The notes under the pieces: model-generated
What the model was told of the DNA's origin: nothing
The model's input: only the letters and a program-made list of their open reading frames with translations
Databases searched by the model: none
In this document: piece by piece, positions 31,114 to 40,147 of the stretch
How the letters are laid out: each line of letters opens with the position of its first letter
Position numbering within the stretch: position 1 is the first letter of the stretch
Made by a program: the position numbers and the translations under genes
Assembly (NCBI GenBank): GCA_022820485.1
Contig: JAJEFJ010000103.1
Coordinates: 1-64,000, forward strand
Length of the DNA stretch: 64,000 nucleotides
From: Candidatus Latescibacterota bacterium
GTDB lineage: Bacteria > Latescibacterota > UBA2968 > UBA8231
Direction of reading: 5' to 3'

Positions 31114-33794
31114 AACGCCGCTTGCCTACGCAGTATTCGATGATTTCGGAGACGATCGCGAGGAGATTGACGCTCTGTTTTGTAGCCCTTTTTCTCTCGA
31201 TGGCTCTAAACGGGGCATGGGCCCAGTCGAAGGGTTACAGTTTGGGTGCGGACCGGGTGGAGGTGCGGACCCAGGCGCATTGGCAGGCTTGGGAGTTCCC
31301 GAGCGATATGGTGACGATAACGCCGTCTGGCGCGGTGCAGTCCAGATACATACAAGTGCCGCACAACGCCATATTGAATGTGGCCGACTTCAGCTATCCC
31401 ATCGATGGCAACTTGCAAGATCAGTACGCCAATTCGTTCAAGGATGAAGACAACAATCTGCTGGCGCACGGGGGTATCAAAAGGGCTGGTTCAAATCCGC
31501 AGCTAGCGGAGCGGGCCATTGACGCAGATCCGACTACAGCTTGGGAGCCGGATTCGGCTGATCCCCTGCGGGACTGGGTGTTGGAGATTGATCTTGGCCG
31601 TCTGGTGTCGGCCACCAAGGTCGTCGTGCGCTTTGCCGAAGAAGGGGATCCGTTTCTGCAATTCAGGGTGCATTCGGCAGGGGGACAAAACCCTTTTGGC
31701 ACGGCCGACCGCAGCGGTGCCTTGGACTACACTCTAGTGGGCAGCACTACCCAGCCCAATCGCGACCAGCGAGTCTTTGAGTTCGACCTCGCACCACTGG
31801 GCACTCATACAGAAGAGTGGACCGGTCGCATTATGCAGTACCTGCGCGTCGCGGCCACGGCCACTAATGGCGAGAGGGCGCAACAGCTTTCTGCCGAGGA
31901 GTATCAGGCGTTGACAGCAGAGAACCAAGGCGCGGTGGAATACGTCTGGAAAATCGCTGGCGAAGAGCGTCTAGTAACGGCCGAGCGCTACGATCAGTTG
32001 CCACTTGAGCAGCAGGGTGGGGTGCGCTATTACCGCCGCGAACGACCCCAACTCGCCGAGGTGGAGGTATGGACTGTGGGCGAGAACATCGCCTTGGGGA
32101 TCGTAGAGCGCGGCGGTAATCTGCACGACGTCAATCCCAATTCTTCGCCCGAACTTGCCGTTGACGGCAACGTGCGCACCGAGTGGCAGGGCATGGTTTA
32201 CTTTCCCACCGGCGAGACCGCCGAGTGGGGTCTGTTGAACGTGAATCTGGGCTCCCACTTCACGGTCCATGCCGTGCGCATTATTACCCGCGTCGGAGGC
32301 AGAAACCTGATTGGCTATATATTGCGCGGTTCGGACGGCTCGCTGGCACCCGATGGTAGTTTGATCTGGGAGGAATTGAGTGGTGAGACGCGGCAGTTAA
32401 ACCAGAATACGCGGCTGTTCGAGGATCACTTCGAGCCGCGCCCAATACGCTTTTTGGAATTCCGCAACCTAGATATCGCTCGCCGCACTAGGGCCCATGA
32501 AGGGCACCGGATACTGAGCACGGTAACCGAAATCCAAGTTTTTGCCAACGGACACCTACCGATCCTCGAGATGACTTCCGACCTCATTGATCTGGGGAGT
32601 TCTAAGACGCTGACGACCATCGACTGGGAAGCCGACACCCCCTCGGGCACGGCGGTAGAAATCCGCACCCGCACGGGAAACGATCTGCGCGAAGTAAACC
32701 GCTATTTCAAAAAAGATGGCACGGAAGTAGCCAACAAAGAAGAATATGAGAAGCAACCGTCTTTCTACCAGGGGGACATCCTTACCGAGTTCCTGCCGGG
32801 ACCGGGCTGGAGCAACTGGAGTCAAGTCTACGTCAAACCGGGCGAAGTCATACGTTCTCCCAATCCCCGGCGCTATATGATGATCCAGGCGAGACTGCTC
32901 AGTGAAGACGCGGCCGTGGCCGCCAGCTTAGAGTCGATCCAAGTCCATTTCACAGCGCCGCTGGTGGATCGCATCATTGGGGAGATAGAGCCCAAGCGAG
33001 ATGTTCCCAGTGGCGAGCTCACGGATTTCGACCTCTTTATCCGTCCCTCCTTCGCTGCTCGAGACCCGGGATTCGACCGCGTCCGTCTCGTCGCGCCTTC
33101 GCGAGCGAATATTGAACTGCGCCAAGTGAGTTTAGGAGACGAAAGCGAGTTTGCCGCCGGAAGTGAGGAAATATTTGCCGAGGTAGAAAAAGGCCGTTTT
33201 GAGAATGGGGTGGGAGAGGAGTTGGAATTGACTAAGGTGGCGATTGATACGCTGCAACTCGGCCTGCCAAGAATACTGCGGCGAGGCAGTGCGGATATTG
33301 TGCGGGTCTCTTTTTCGTCGCGCGTTTTCCTGAGCGGTGCCACTTTTGCCGCCGAAGTTGGGCGCTCGACGCAAGCGGATAACTGGCAGCGGGTGGACCC
33401 AGCGGACCCGGTAGGAGATGAATTGGCCGCTGGTGAGGGGTTGACAGTATTGACGACTGCCCGCCGCGGGCAGATCGGGACAATTGAGGTAGATCCCGCC
33501 ACTTTTACCCCCAATGGCGACGGCATTAACGACGCGGCTGTCTTTTCATTTGCCGTACTCAAAGTCAATGTAGCTAGGCAAGTAGTGGTCTATTTATACG
33601 ACCTAGCAGGCAGGGAAGTGAGACGTCTTGCCGAGAGGCGCAATATGGCGAATGGGCTGTATAGCCTTGTATGGGACGGACGGGACGAAGGGGGAACGTT
33701 AGTGTCTCCGGGCCTTTACCTCGCCCGCATTGAGGTAGATGACGACACAGGGGATGACAACTCGGCTGTTCGCCTAGTGGGGGTAGTGTACTAA
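31110..33794 (+). CDS. DF3: exported protein with two discoidin-like domains and FlgD-like tail
   Basis: The ATG overlaps the parvulin-like stop (ATGA). The 894-residue product has a signal peptide (ending NGAWAQ) and two discoidin-like domains (about 100-330, EIDLGRLVSATKVVVRF; about 330-490, NVNLGSHFTVHAVRI). The first contains an insertion with two copies of the short module (EEYQALTAENQGAVEY and ERYDQLPLEQQGGVRYY). A third copy at about 531-560 (KEEYEKQPSFYQGDI) lies in the domain shared with DF1, DF2 and DF4. The C-terminus is a FlgD-like domain (FTPNGDGIND) ending VGVVY. It is the largest complete DF protein here. A role in surface structure or attachment is inferred. Confidence 0.8.
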   Translation: MKRRLPTQYSMISETIARRLTLCFVALFLSMALNGAWAQSKGYSLGADRVEVRTQAHWQAWEFPSDMVTITPSGAVQSRYIQVPHNAILNVADFSYPIDGNLQDQYANSFKDEDNNLLAHGGIKRAGSNPQLAERAIDADPTTAWEPDSADPLRDWVLEIDLGRLVSATKVVVRFAEEGDPFLQFRVHSAGGQNPFGTADRSGALDYTLVGSTTQPNRDQRVFEFDLAPLGTHTEEWTGRIMQYLRVAATATNGERAQQLSAEEYQALTAENQGAVEYVWKIAGEERLVTAERYDQLPLEQQGGVRYYRRERPQLAEVEVWTVGENIALGIVERGGNLHDVNPNSSPELAVDGNVRTEWQGMVYFPTGETAEWGLLNVNLGSHFTVHAVRIITRVGGRNLIGYILRGSDGSLAPDGSLIWEELSGETRQLNQNTRLFEDHFEPRPIRFLEFRNLDIARRTRAHEGHRILSTVTEIQVFANGHLPILEMTSDLIDLGSSKTLTTIDWEADTPSGTAVEIRTRTGNDLREVNRYFKKDGTEVANKEEYEKQPSFYQGDILTEFLPGPGWSNWSQVYVKPGEVIRSPNPRRYMMIQARLLSEDAAVAASLESIQVHFTAPLVDRIIGEIEPKRDVPSGELTDFDLFIRPSFAARDPGFDRVRLVAPSRANIELRQVSLGDESEFAAGSEEIFAEVEKGRFENGVGEELELTKVAIDTLQLGLPRILRRGSADIVRVSFSSRVFLSGATFAAEVGRSTQADNWQRVDPADPVGDELAAGEGLTVLTTARRGQIGTIEVDPATFTPNGDGINDAAVFSFAVLKVNVARQVVVYLYDLAGREVRRLAERRNMANGLYSLVWDGRDEGGTLVSPGLYLARIEVDDDTGDDNSAVRLVGVVY

Positions 33795-33802
33795 TTTGGA
33801 AC

Positions 33803-34414
33803 GTGCCTACGAGCGCGGGATTTTTAACGAACGCCTTGTCTAATTACTACGAACATGGGCCGCTGGTTCTGTTGCAGCGTCCGGTCGCTCTCATCGGCTT
33901 CTTAGGCGTTGACCAGCACGGCTTGGGCCGCGACTTGGCCGCGTTGAGCGGCTTGCCTCTCATTGAGGTGGATCGCTGGATCGAACACGAGGCCGGCCAG
34001 TCCTTGGTTTCCCTCGTGCAGACGCAGGGTATAGAGGCGCTGCGCCAATCAGAGGACCGCTTCCTCGCCCAAGCGCTGACCACTCGTCCGTCTGGGATCA
34101 TCGTCTTGGGCGATGGGGCGCTGCTCAAAGAGACTAACCTTCGGCAGGTACTGGACAAGGCAACGCTGGTGTACCTCAAGTTGTCGCTGGCTAGCACCTA
34201 TTGGAAGCTGCGTCACCAAACTGTAGGGTCGCATCCGCTGCTGATGCAACCGCCCGAAAGTACGGCGGAACTCCGGCCGTTGTTGGCCGAGCGCCAAGGC
34301 GGCTTTGACCAAGCCCATGTAACGTTGGACATGGACGAGATGACGCCAGAGGCGGCGCTGCGCCATCTGTTGGATAAGCTACCCCAATGGGGGACGGCGC
34401 GGCCCGTATCTTAG
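33803..34414 (+). CDS. Shikimate-kinase-like protein lacking the Walker A lysine
   Basis: A 203-residue protein aligned by eye with shikimate kinase: IGFLGVDQHGLGRDLA (31-46) stands where the family has GFMGxGKSTxGRxLA, and VDRWIE (56-61) matches the substrate-binding DxD region. The phosphate-binding glycine, lysine and serine are replaced by D37, Q38 and H39, so normal ATP binding is unlikely. Later, GDGALLKETN replaces the usual glycine triplet. It may be a pseudokinase with a regulatory role or a misassigned P-loop relative. The GTG start 8 bases after DF3 is uncertain; the conserved part begins near residue 22. It may belong to the DF2-PPIase-DF3 transcript. Confidence 0.6.
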   Translation: MPTSAGFLTNALSNYYEHGPLVLLQRPVALIGFLGVDQHGLGRDLAALSGLPLIEVDRWIEHEAGQSLVSLVQTQGIEALRQSEDRFLAQALTTRPSGIIVLGDGALLKETNLRQVLDKATLVYLKLSLASTYWKLRHQTVGSHPLLMQPPESTAELRPLLAERQGGFDQAHVTLDMDEMTPEAALRHLLDKLPQWGTARPVS

Positions 34415-34490
34415 GTTTGCTCTACCCGGCCTCCAGCGATACTTTTTTGACCGAACTCGTCCTTATTCTCATCATCTCAGGAGACTTGTC

Positions 34491-35972
34491 ATGTTAGACC
34501 CTCAGTACCTCCTCGGCGACGAGGAAATGCAACAGTTTATAGCCGAGGGCTATCTCACGCTCAAATCCTCGCTGCCCACCGCCCTCCACCAAGACATCTA
34601 CCAGCGCACCGAAGAGGTTTTTGCCAAGGAGGGCAATCCCGGCAACAACGTCCTGCCCCGCATCCCAGCGTTGCAGCAGGTCTTTGACGATCCGGTCGTG
34701 CGCGGTGCTCTCGCTTCGGTGGTCGGGTCGGATTACGTCATGCACGCCCACCGCCACTGCCACATCAATCGGGCCGGCAGCGAGGGCGGTGGCTGGCACA
34801 AGGACAGCTATTGGGGCTATCACAAGGTGCGCTATCACCGCAATCGCTGGGTGATGATCTTCTACTACCCACAAGACGTCGCCTTGGAAAACGGCCCCAC
34901 CGCAGTCATGCCCGGCACGCACTACTACAACGGCCGCGCAGACGACGAGCAGGACGAGTACCACTTGCCAGTCCTCGGCGAGGCCGGCACCTGCACCTTG
35001 GTGCATTTTGACTTGTGGCACCGGGCCATGCCCAACAGCACGGCGGCCAACCGCTACATGATGAAGTTCCAATTTACCCGTCTCAGCGAGCCGAGCCGGC
35101 CCAGTTGGAACATCCAAGCCCCGGGGTGGCCGGCCAACGGGTCGGTGCCCTCTAGCAAGCATCGAGTCGTGTGGTCGCGGATATGGGATTGGCACGCGGG
35201 AGCCCAAAAAAGCGCCGAGGCCAACGGGCAGATTGAACAACTGACCGAGGTTCTCAACGGGACGTTGGAACAACGTCTAGAAGCAACCGACGCCCTCGGC
35301 AGGTTGGGGGAGAAGGCCGCGCCCGCACTAGACGCGCTGATTGGCGCGCTGGGCGATGAGGCCGAGCCGGTGCGTCTCAACGCGGCGTATGCACTCGGGG
35401 CCGTGGGTGCGGCAGCAGTAGGCCCGTTGATTGCCGCCCTCGACGACGAGCGCGAACACGTGCGGGAACACGCGGCGTATGCGTTGGGTGCGGTGGGGGA
35501 GGAAGCTGTGGACGCCTTAATTGCGGCCCTCGGCGATGAGCGCGAACACGTGCGGGGTTTTGCCGCGTACGCACTGGGTGACATGGGGGCAAGCGCCGGA
35601 ACCGACGCCGTAGAAGCCCTGTGCAAGCTAACTGGCGACCCGGACGCATGGGTGCGGCGCAACGTGGCCGAGGCCTTGGGGACCATTGAGTTGAATCCAG
35701 GCGCGTCTGTGTCCGCGTTGGCCGCGTTGTTGGCGGACGAGGACGAGCAGGTGCGCTTTAACGCCGCGTACGCGCTGGCTCACTTCGGTCCGGCGGCCGC
35801 GGCGGCTACAGACGCGCTGGCCGCGGCCCTCAGCGACGAGAATCGCTACGTCCAAGGGCACAGCACGGCGGCCCTGCAACAGATTGGCACGCCCGAGGCC
35901 CAGGACGTATTGCTGCACCATTTGACTGCGGCGCGCTGGTGCCCCATAACGACCAAGGAGACTACGTTCTGA
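34491..35972 (+). CDS. Phytanoyl-CoA dioxygenase-like protein fused to HEAT repeats
   Basis: Residues 1-250 form a PhyH-type Fe(II)/2-oxoglutarate dioxygenase: H103-x-D105 in GWHKDSYWG, the distal histidine in FDLWHRAM (H177) and the downstream arginine R187 that binds 2-oxoglutarate. Residues about 262-480 are 6 to 7 HEAT/PBS-lyase repeats with AAYALGAVG and DEREHVRE signatures, forming a helical scaffold for protein contact. The total is 493 residues. An AGGAGA site precedes the ATG. The enzyme would hydroxylate a small molecule in the cytoplasm, and the HEAT part may target it to a partner. The substrate cannot be predicted. Confidence 0.87.
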   Translation: MLDPQYLLGDEEMQQFIAEGYLTLKSSLPTALHQDIYQRTEEVFAKEGNPGNNVLPRIPALQQVFDDPVVRGALASVVGSDYVMHAHRHCHINRAGSEGGGWHKDSYWGYHKVRYHRNRWVMIFYYPQDVALENGPTAVMPGTHYYNGRADDEQDEYHLPVLGEAGTCTLVHFDLWHRAMPNSTAANRYMMKFQFTRLSEPSRPSWNIQAPGWPANGSVPSSKHRVVWSRIWDWHAGAQKSAEANGQIEQLTEVLNGTLEQRLEATDALGRLGEKAAPALDALIGALGDEAEPVRLNAAYALGAVGAAAVGPLIAALDDEREHVREHAAYALGAVGEEAVDALIAALGDEREHVRGFAAYALGDMGASAGTDAVEALCKLTGDPDAWVRRNVAEALGTIELNPGASVSALAALLADEDEQVRFNAAYALAHFGPAAAAATDALAAALSDENRYVQGHSTAALQQIGTPEAQDVLLHHLTAARWCPITTKETTF

Positions 35973-36062
35973 CCTAACCCCTATCTCCTGAGAGGGAAAC
36001 ACTGTCTTTTTTATTTTAAACTCGCTGCCAAAGACAGGAGATAAAGCACAGGACAATACTAG

Positions 36063-36439
36063 ATGCCGGACCAATAGAGGAGGACATTGAGAGGAACCTT
36101 CTGAGTCAGTACGAAGAGTCAGCCCATGAGAACTTTGAAAACAACCGGAAGAAGCTGGGTTACCTCAATAACGCAAAGATCGCCATAGCATGCGGGCTAG
36201 TAGCTCTTCTGATTTCGGTAGTACCTTATTATTTGTTGACTCATGGAGAGAAGACCCATCGAGTTCACGTAACGAATCTCAAGGAGATCAATATCATGGC
36301 CAAGCAACAAGGTAGTACCCAACGGTCCTCGCAGACCAGTAAGCCTGAGACGCAATCCCACAGGCCCAGTAAGCCTGCTGATCTTAAACCTCGTATTATC
36401 AAAGAAAGCAAGTGGTCGAGAACAAAGTCGGACAAATAA
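36063..36439 (+). pseudogene. Small membrane protein frame with no proper start, perhaps frameshifted
   Basis: An open frame without ATG, GTG or upstream TTG runs from about 36020 to 36439. It encodes IEEDIERNLLSQYEESAHENF, then one hydrophobic segment (IAIACGLVALLISVVPYYLL) and a basic, serine-rich tail. ATG at 36063 begins a plausible leader (MPDQ) in the neighbouring frame and stops after four codons; one inserted base would join it to the long frame. This suggests a frameshift mutation or sequence error. The 68-residue frame from TTG 36233 would cut the membrane segment and is less likely. I recognise no family. The rest of the gap 35973-36500 shows nothing clear. Confidence 0.35.
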
Positions 36440-36500
36440 GGACAAAGAGAATCGGATAACTTCTTTGATCCCAAAGCGCTCAGCTTACTATGGCTGATCT

Positions 36501-37739
36501 ATGAAATCTGTGATACACCAATACATCGAAGAACACCAAAAGCAGCTAATCGGCAGCTTGCAGACGCTCGTGCGCGTGGATACCACTAATCCACCGGGGC
36601 GAAACTACCGAGCGATGACCGACGCGCTCTTGGGGCGCTGTCAGGACTTAGGGATGCAGGCCAAAGTCCACCGCGTCCCAGACCAAGAGGTGCGCCGCGT
36701 GCTCGGCTCGGACGAGTTCCCGCGCTACAACTTGATTGCTCGGTGGGACGCGGGCCGACCGCAGACGGTGCATTTCAACGCCCACTACGACGTGGTGCCT
36801 TGTTCCGGGCAGTGGAAATTCGGCGACCCTTTTGAGCCAGGGGTGGCTGGCGATGCGCTCTACGGTCGCGGTTCTGGGGATATGAAAGGGGCAATCGCCG
36901 CGTTGCTGATAGCCGTGGAGGCGCTCAAGGAAACGGGTACTGAGCCGGCTTTTAACATCGAGTGTTCGTTCACCGCCGACGAAGAGACCGGCGGCCAATT
37001 GGGCGCGGGATGGATTGTAAACAAAGGGCTGGTGAACGCCGATTTCGCAGTCGTCTGCGAGGGGGCGGCCGGGACGCAGGTTGGCTGCGGCCACAACGGC
37101 GTGCTCTGGTTAGAGGTCGAGTTGACGGGCAAGGCCGCCCATGCTTCTAGCCCAGAACAGGGAGTCAACGCCTTTGAAGGCATGGCCGGCGTAGTGCAGA
37201 AGTTGCAAGCCTACAAAAAGAAACTGAATGCGTCCCAGCGCTGCTACGTGGATTTTGACGGTCGGTCGCGCAACCCGACGCTCAATATTGGCGGCACGTT
37301 CTCGGGCGGGGAGGGCGACAAGGTCAACACCGTGCCCGCCTATGCCCGCTTTTCGCTGGACCGCCGGTTAGTGCCCGGCGAGCAACTTGCGGCCGTCGAG
37401 CGCGAGCTGAGACGCGCTGTGGAGCGAGCCGCCGAGCCGCCCTGCCGAGTGGCAGCGCCGTTGCGGATTGAACCTTGCGTCGTCGATGCCGAGCACGCGC
37501 TGCCCCAGGCCTTTGCCCAGGCCGTGCAAGCCGTGCGCCGTCGCACCGCTAGTTACCGGCTCAGTTCTGGCTTTACAGACTTGCACTACTTTGCGGTTGA
37601 CGGCGGCCTGCCCGGCATTGGTTATGGCGTAAAGGGTGAGCGTGCGCACGGAGTGGATGAGCGCGTGCGGGTGCGCGACTTGGCGCTGACCGCGCGCACG
37701 TACGCCGAGTTTATGCTGCGCGGTTTGGAGGCCCATTGA
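36501..37739 (+). CDS. M20 family metallopeptidase (ArgE/DapE-like)
   Basis: A 412-residue zinc hydrolase that removes acyl or amino-acid groups from small peptides or N-acyl amino acids. Metal and catalytic motifs are present: FNAHYDVVP (HxD), YGRGSGDMKG with the bridging aspartate, TADEETGG with the catalytic glutamate, and a dimerisation-domain histidine in GKAAHASSPEQG. A further zinc-ligand-like region is HYFAVDGG near the end. The length fits the family. The YesL-like membrane gene starts at a TTG overlapping its stop. The precise substrate (acetylornithine, succinyl-diaminopimelate or another) cannot be told. Confidence 0.9.
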   Translation: MKSVIHQYIEEHQKQLIGSLQTLVRVDTTNPPGRNYRAMTDALLGRCQDLGMQAKVHRVPDQEVRRVLGSDEFPRYNLIARWDAGRPQTVHFNAHYDVVPCSGQWKFGDPFEPGVAGDALYGRGSGDMKGAIAALLIAVEALKETGTEPAFNIECSFTADEETGGQLGAGWIVNKGLVNADFAVVCEGAAGTQVGCGHNGVLWLEVELTGKAAHASSPEQGVNAFEGMAGVVQKLQAYKKKLNASQRCYVDFDGRSRNPTLNIGGTFSGGEGDKVNTVPAYARFSLDRRLVPGEQLAAVERELRRAVERAAEPPCRVAAPLRIEPCVVDAEHALPQAFAQAVQAVRRRTASYRLSSGFTDLHYFAVDGGLPGIGYGVKGERAHGVDERVRVRDLALTARTYAEFMLRGLEAH

Positions 37740-38476
37740 GCGAAAACCTGCGACGCTTCTTGTGGACGGCGTACGACCGCTTAGGCAGTCTGGTGGGCTA
37801 CAACTTGCTGTGGAGCGCGTTGAGCTTGCCTTGGATCGCCGGGGCGTACGCGCTTTTGCAAGTAGGGTTTGGACTGGGCGGCTTGGGGCTGGTGGGGGCT
37901 GCCGTCCTAGCCGGTACTCTGCTGTTGAGTGCACCGGCCACGGCCATGCTCTTTGCCGCTGGGGCCGCTTGGGCGCGGGGCAGGGATTTTGGTCTGCGGG
38001 AGTTCTGGGCGGCTGGCCGCGCGTTTTTTTGGCGCGCTCTCGCATTGGGGTTGCTGATGGTCGCCGCGGTCGCGCTGGTGCTGGCCAACGTGGTTTTTTA
38101 CCAGCGGATCGGCGGCTGGCTGGGGGTGTTTTTGGGCGGGCTGATGGTTTGGTTCCTGCTGCTGGTGGGCATAGTGGCGGTGTATGTTTTTCCGGTGCTG
38201 GTCACCCAGGAGGGGTCGGTGTGGTCCACGGTGCGTTACAGTTTTCTCCTGTCGGTTGACAATGTAAAGCTCTCGCTGATTTTCTTGCTGACCGCAGGCT
38301 TAGCCCTCGGTCTTGGCGTTGCTTCTGGATTGGGGTTGTTCTGCGGCGGCACGGCGGCTTGGGCTTTGTGGATCAGCGTTGGCTTTCGTGCGCTTTTGCC
38401 CAAGTACACGGGCCAACCGCTGCCCAGCGAAGCCCCGCGTCGGCTGCGCGAACTGATCCGCCCTTGGGAGGCTTGA
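37736..38476 (+). CDS. YesL/DUF624-like membrane protein
   Basis: A 246-residue integral membrane protein with about five hydrophobic segments and a conserved-looking start LRRFLWTAYDRLGSLVGYNLLW that matches the DUF624 (YesL) family. No enzymatic motif is visible. The TTG start overlaps the peptidase stop by 4 bases (TTGA), so it is translationally coupled to it. The NAD(P)HX repair gene starts 2 bases after its stop. The family's function is not established, and YesL proteins are often found beside carbohydrate-use genes, which is not the case here. Confidence 0.7.
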   Translation: MSENLRRFLWTAYDRLGSLVGYNLLWSALSLPWIAGAYALLQVGFGLGGLGLVGAAVLAGTLLLSAPATAMLFAAGAAWARGRDFGLREFWAAGRAFFWRALALGLLMVAAVALVLANVVFYQRIGGWLGVFLGGLMVWFLLLVGIVAVYVFPVLVTQEGSVWSTVRYSFLLSVDNVKLSLIFLLTAGLALGLGVASGLGLFCGGTAAWALWISVGFRALLPKYTGQPLPSEAPRRLRELIRPWEA

Positions 38477-38478
38477 GC

Positions 38479-40041
38479 ATGGACTTGCCCAAACTGGTAA
38501 CGGGCCGAGAAATGGCCGCAGTCGATCAGCGCACGATCGCAGAGGCGGGTATTTCTAGCGCCGAACTCATAGAGCGAGCAGGTGCAGAGGTGATTGCGGC
38601 CATTGCGGTGCGCTGGGATGGCTTGGCTGGTTTGCAGGCCGTGGTCCTGTGCGGCAAAGGCAACAATGGCGGCGATGGATTTGCTGTAGCTCGGCTCTTG
38701 CGCGCTGGTGGTGGGTCGGCGCGCGTCTTCCTCGCGGCAGACCGCGCGGACGTACAAGGGGCTGCGGCCGAGCACTTGCGGCGTTGCGAACAGGAGGGCG
38801 GAGCCGTCGAAGTGCTCGGCGAGGACTTGGCTCAGCTCGACGCAGCGATCCAGGAAGCCGACTTGGTGATAGACGCGCTTTTGGGAACTGGATTGCGCGG
38901 GGCTCCCCGTCCCGCCATGGCGTGCGTCATCGAGCGCATTGCCCATTGCGAAAGGCCGGTAGTGGCCGTGGATATTCCCTCGGGAGTTGAGGCCGACACT
39001 GGGCAGGTCCACGGCGCGGCCGTGCAAGCGGTGCTGACGGTGACCTTCGGCTTGGTCAAAGTCGGGCAGCTATTCTATCCCGGCCGGTCGCATTGCGGTG
39101 CGCTGCACTTGGCCAATATCGGCTTCCCCGAGTCCATTCTGCGCGATGCGGCTGCCCAAGCCCTGCTGCTTTCCGCCGAGGGGCTGGGGCCGCTCGTGCC
39201 ACGGCGTCGCGGCGACGAGCACAAGGGAAGCTGCGGGACGGTGGCCGTGGTCGCGGGTTCGGTGGGCATGACCGGGGCGGCCGCGCTGACCGCGGATGCC
39301 GCGCTCAGGAGCGGGGCTGGTCGCGTCCATTTAGGGGTGCCCGCCAGCCTCAACGACATTCTCGAAGTCAAGCTCTCGGAGGTGATGACCCGGCCGTTGC
39401 CCGAAGTGCGCAAGCGGCGCTGTTTGTCGCTGCGGGCCTTGGGCGAGGTGCACGCTATGTTGACGCGGGCCGATGTCTTGGCTTTGGGGCCGGGCTTGGG
39501 GCGGTATCGAGAGACCGAGGAGTTGGTGAGGCGGCTGGTGTTGCAAACCGAATTGCCCCTCGTTTTGGATGCGGACGGACTTAGTGCATTCGCCGGTCAA
39601 GCCGAAGTGCTAAAGGGCCGCGCGGCACCGCTGGTTCTCACGCCCCATGTGGGCGAGTTCGCCCGCTTGAGCGGGTTGGACAAGCGGCAGATTGCCGATG
39701 CGCCCATGGCAGTAGCCCGCGACTTTGCCGGCGAATTCGGCGCGACGCTCGTGTTGAAGGGAGCGCCGACTGTCGTGGCTTTGTCCGATGGGCGGGTGGC
39801 GGTCAACTCCACGGGCAATCCGGGTATGGCCACGGCCGGGTCGGGCGACGTGCTGACCGGGATCATCGCTGGGCTGATCGCCCAAGGGCTAGGGGCGGAG
39901 GCCGCAGCCTGCCTCGGGGTCTATGTCCACGGTCGGGCCGGAGATCGGGCGGTCGAGCGGCTGGGGGAATGGGGGATGCGGGCGGGCGACATAGCCGATG
40001 AAATCGCCTTGGCTATGGTGGATGCGGCGCGGTCTGCTTGA
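38479..40041 (+). CDS. nnr: Bifunctional NAD(P)H-hydrate epimerase and dehydratase
   Basis: This 520-residue enzyme repairs damaged NAD(P)H hydrates. The N-terminal YjeF epimerase domain (about 1-215) has CGKGNNGGDGFAVARLL and VVAVDIPSGVEADTG. The C-terminal ADP/ATP-dependent dehydratase domain (about 235-515) has VVAGSVGMTGAA, LALGPGLG, VLDADGLSAFAG, LTPHVGEF and NSTGNPGMATAGSGDVLTG. The ATG at 38479 is chosen over an earlier in-frame start inside the YesL-like gene, as the protein then begins exactly where the family does. It closes a tight set of M20 peptidase, YesL-like protein and this enzyme. Confidence 0.95.
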   Translation: MDLPKLVTGREMAAVDQRTIAEAGISSAELIERAGAEVIAAIAVRWDGLAGLQAVVLCGKGNNGGDGFAVARLLRAGGGSARVFLAADRADVQGAAAEHLRRCEQEGGAVEVLGEDLAQLDAAIQEADLVIDALLGTGLRGAPRPAMACVIERIAHCERPVVAVDIPSGVEADTGQVHGAAVQAVLTVTFGLVKVGQLFYPGRSHCGALHLANIGFPESILRDAAAQALLLSAEGLGPLVPRRRGDEHKGSCGTVAVVAGSVGMTGAAALTADAALRSGAGRVHLGVPASLNDILEVKLSEVMTRPLPEVRKRRCLSLRALGEVHAMLTRADVLALGPGLGRYRETEELVRRLVLQTELPLVLDADGLSAFAGQAEVLKGRAAPLVLTPHVGEFARLSGLDKRQIADAPMAVARDFAGEFGATLVLKGAPTVVALSDGRVAVNSTGNPGMATAGSGDVLTGIIAGLIAQGLGAEAAACLGVYVHGRAGDRAVERLGEWGMRAGDIADEIALAMVDAARSA

Positions 40042-40147
40042 CATGTTTGAAGCGATGCTTTAATCTGGAAATGGAAGTAAAAACGGAGTGCCGGTGGGGT
40101 ATTTCTTGGCTTTTCATTTAACCAACAGGATTTACAGGGCTTGCGTT

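Noticed and set aside
36233-36439. Separate 68-residue gene starting at TTG 36233
   Set aside because: The start lies within a membrane segment whose first half is upstream in the same frame, and there is no ribosome site; treated as part of the longer frame.
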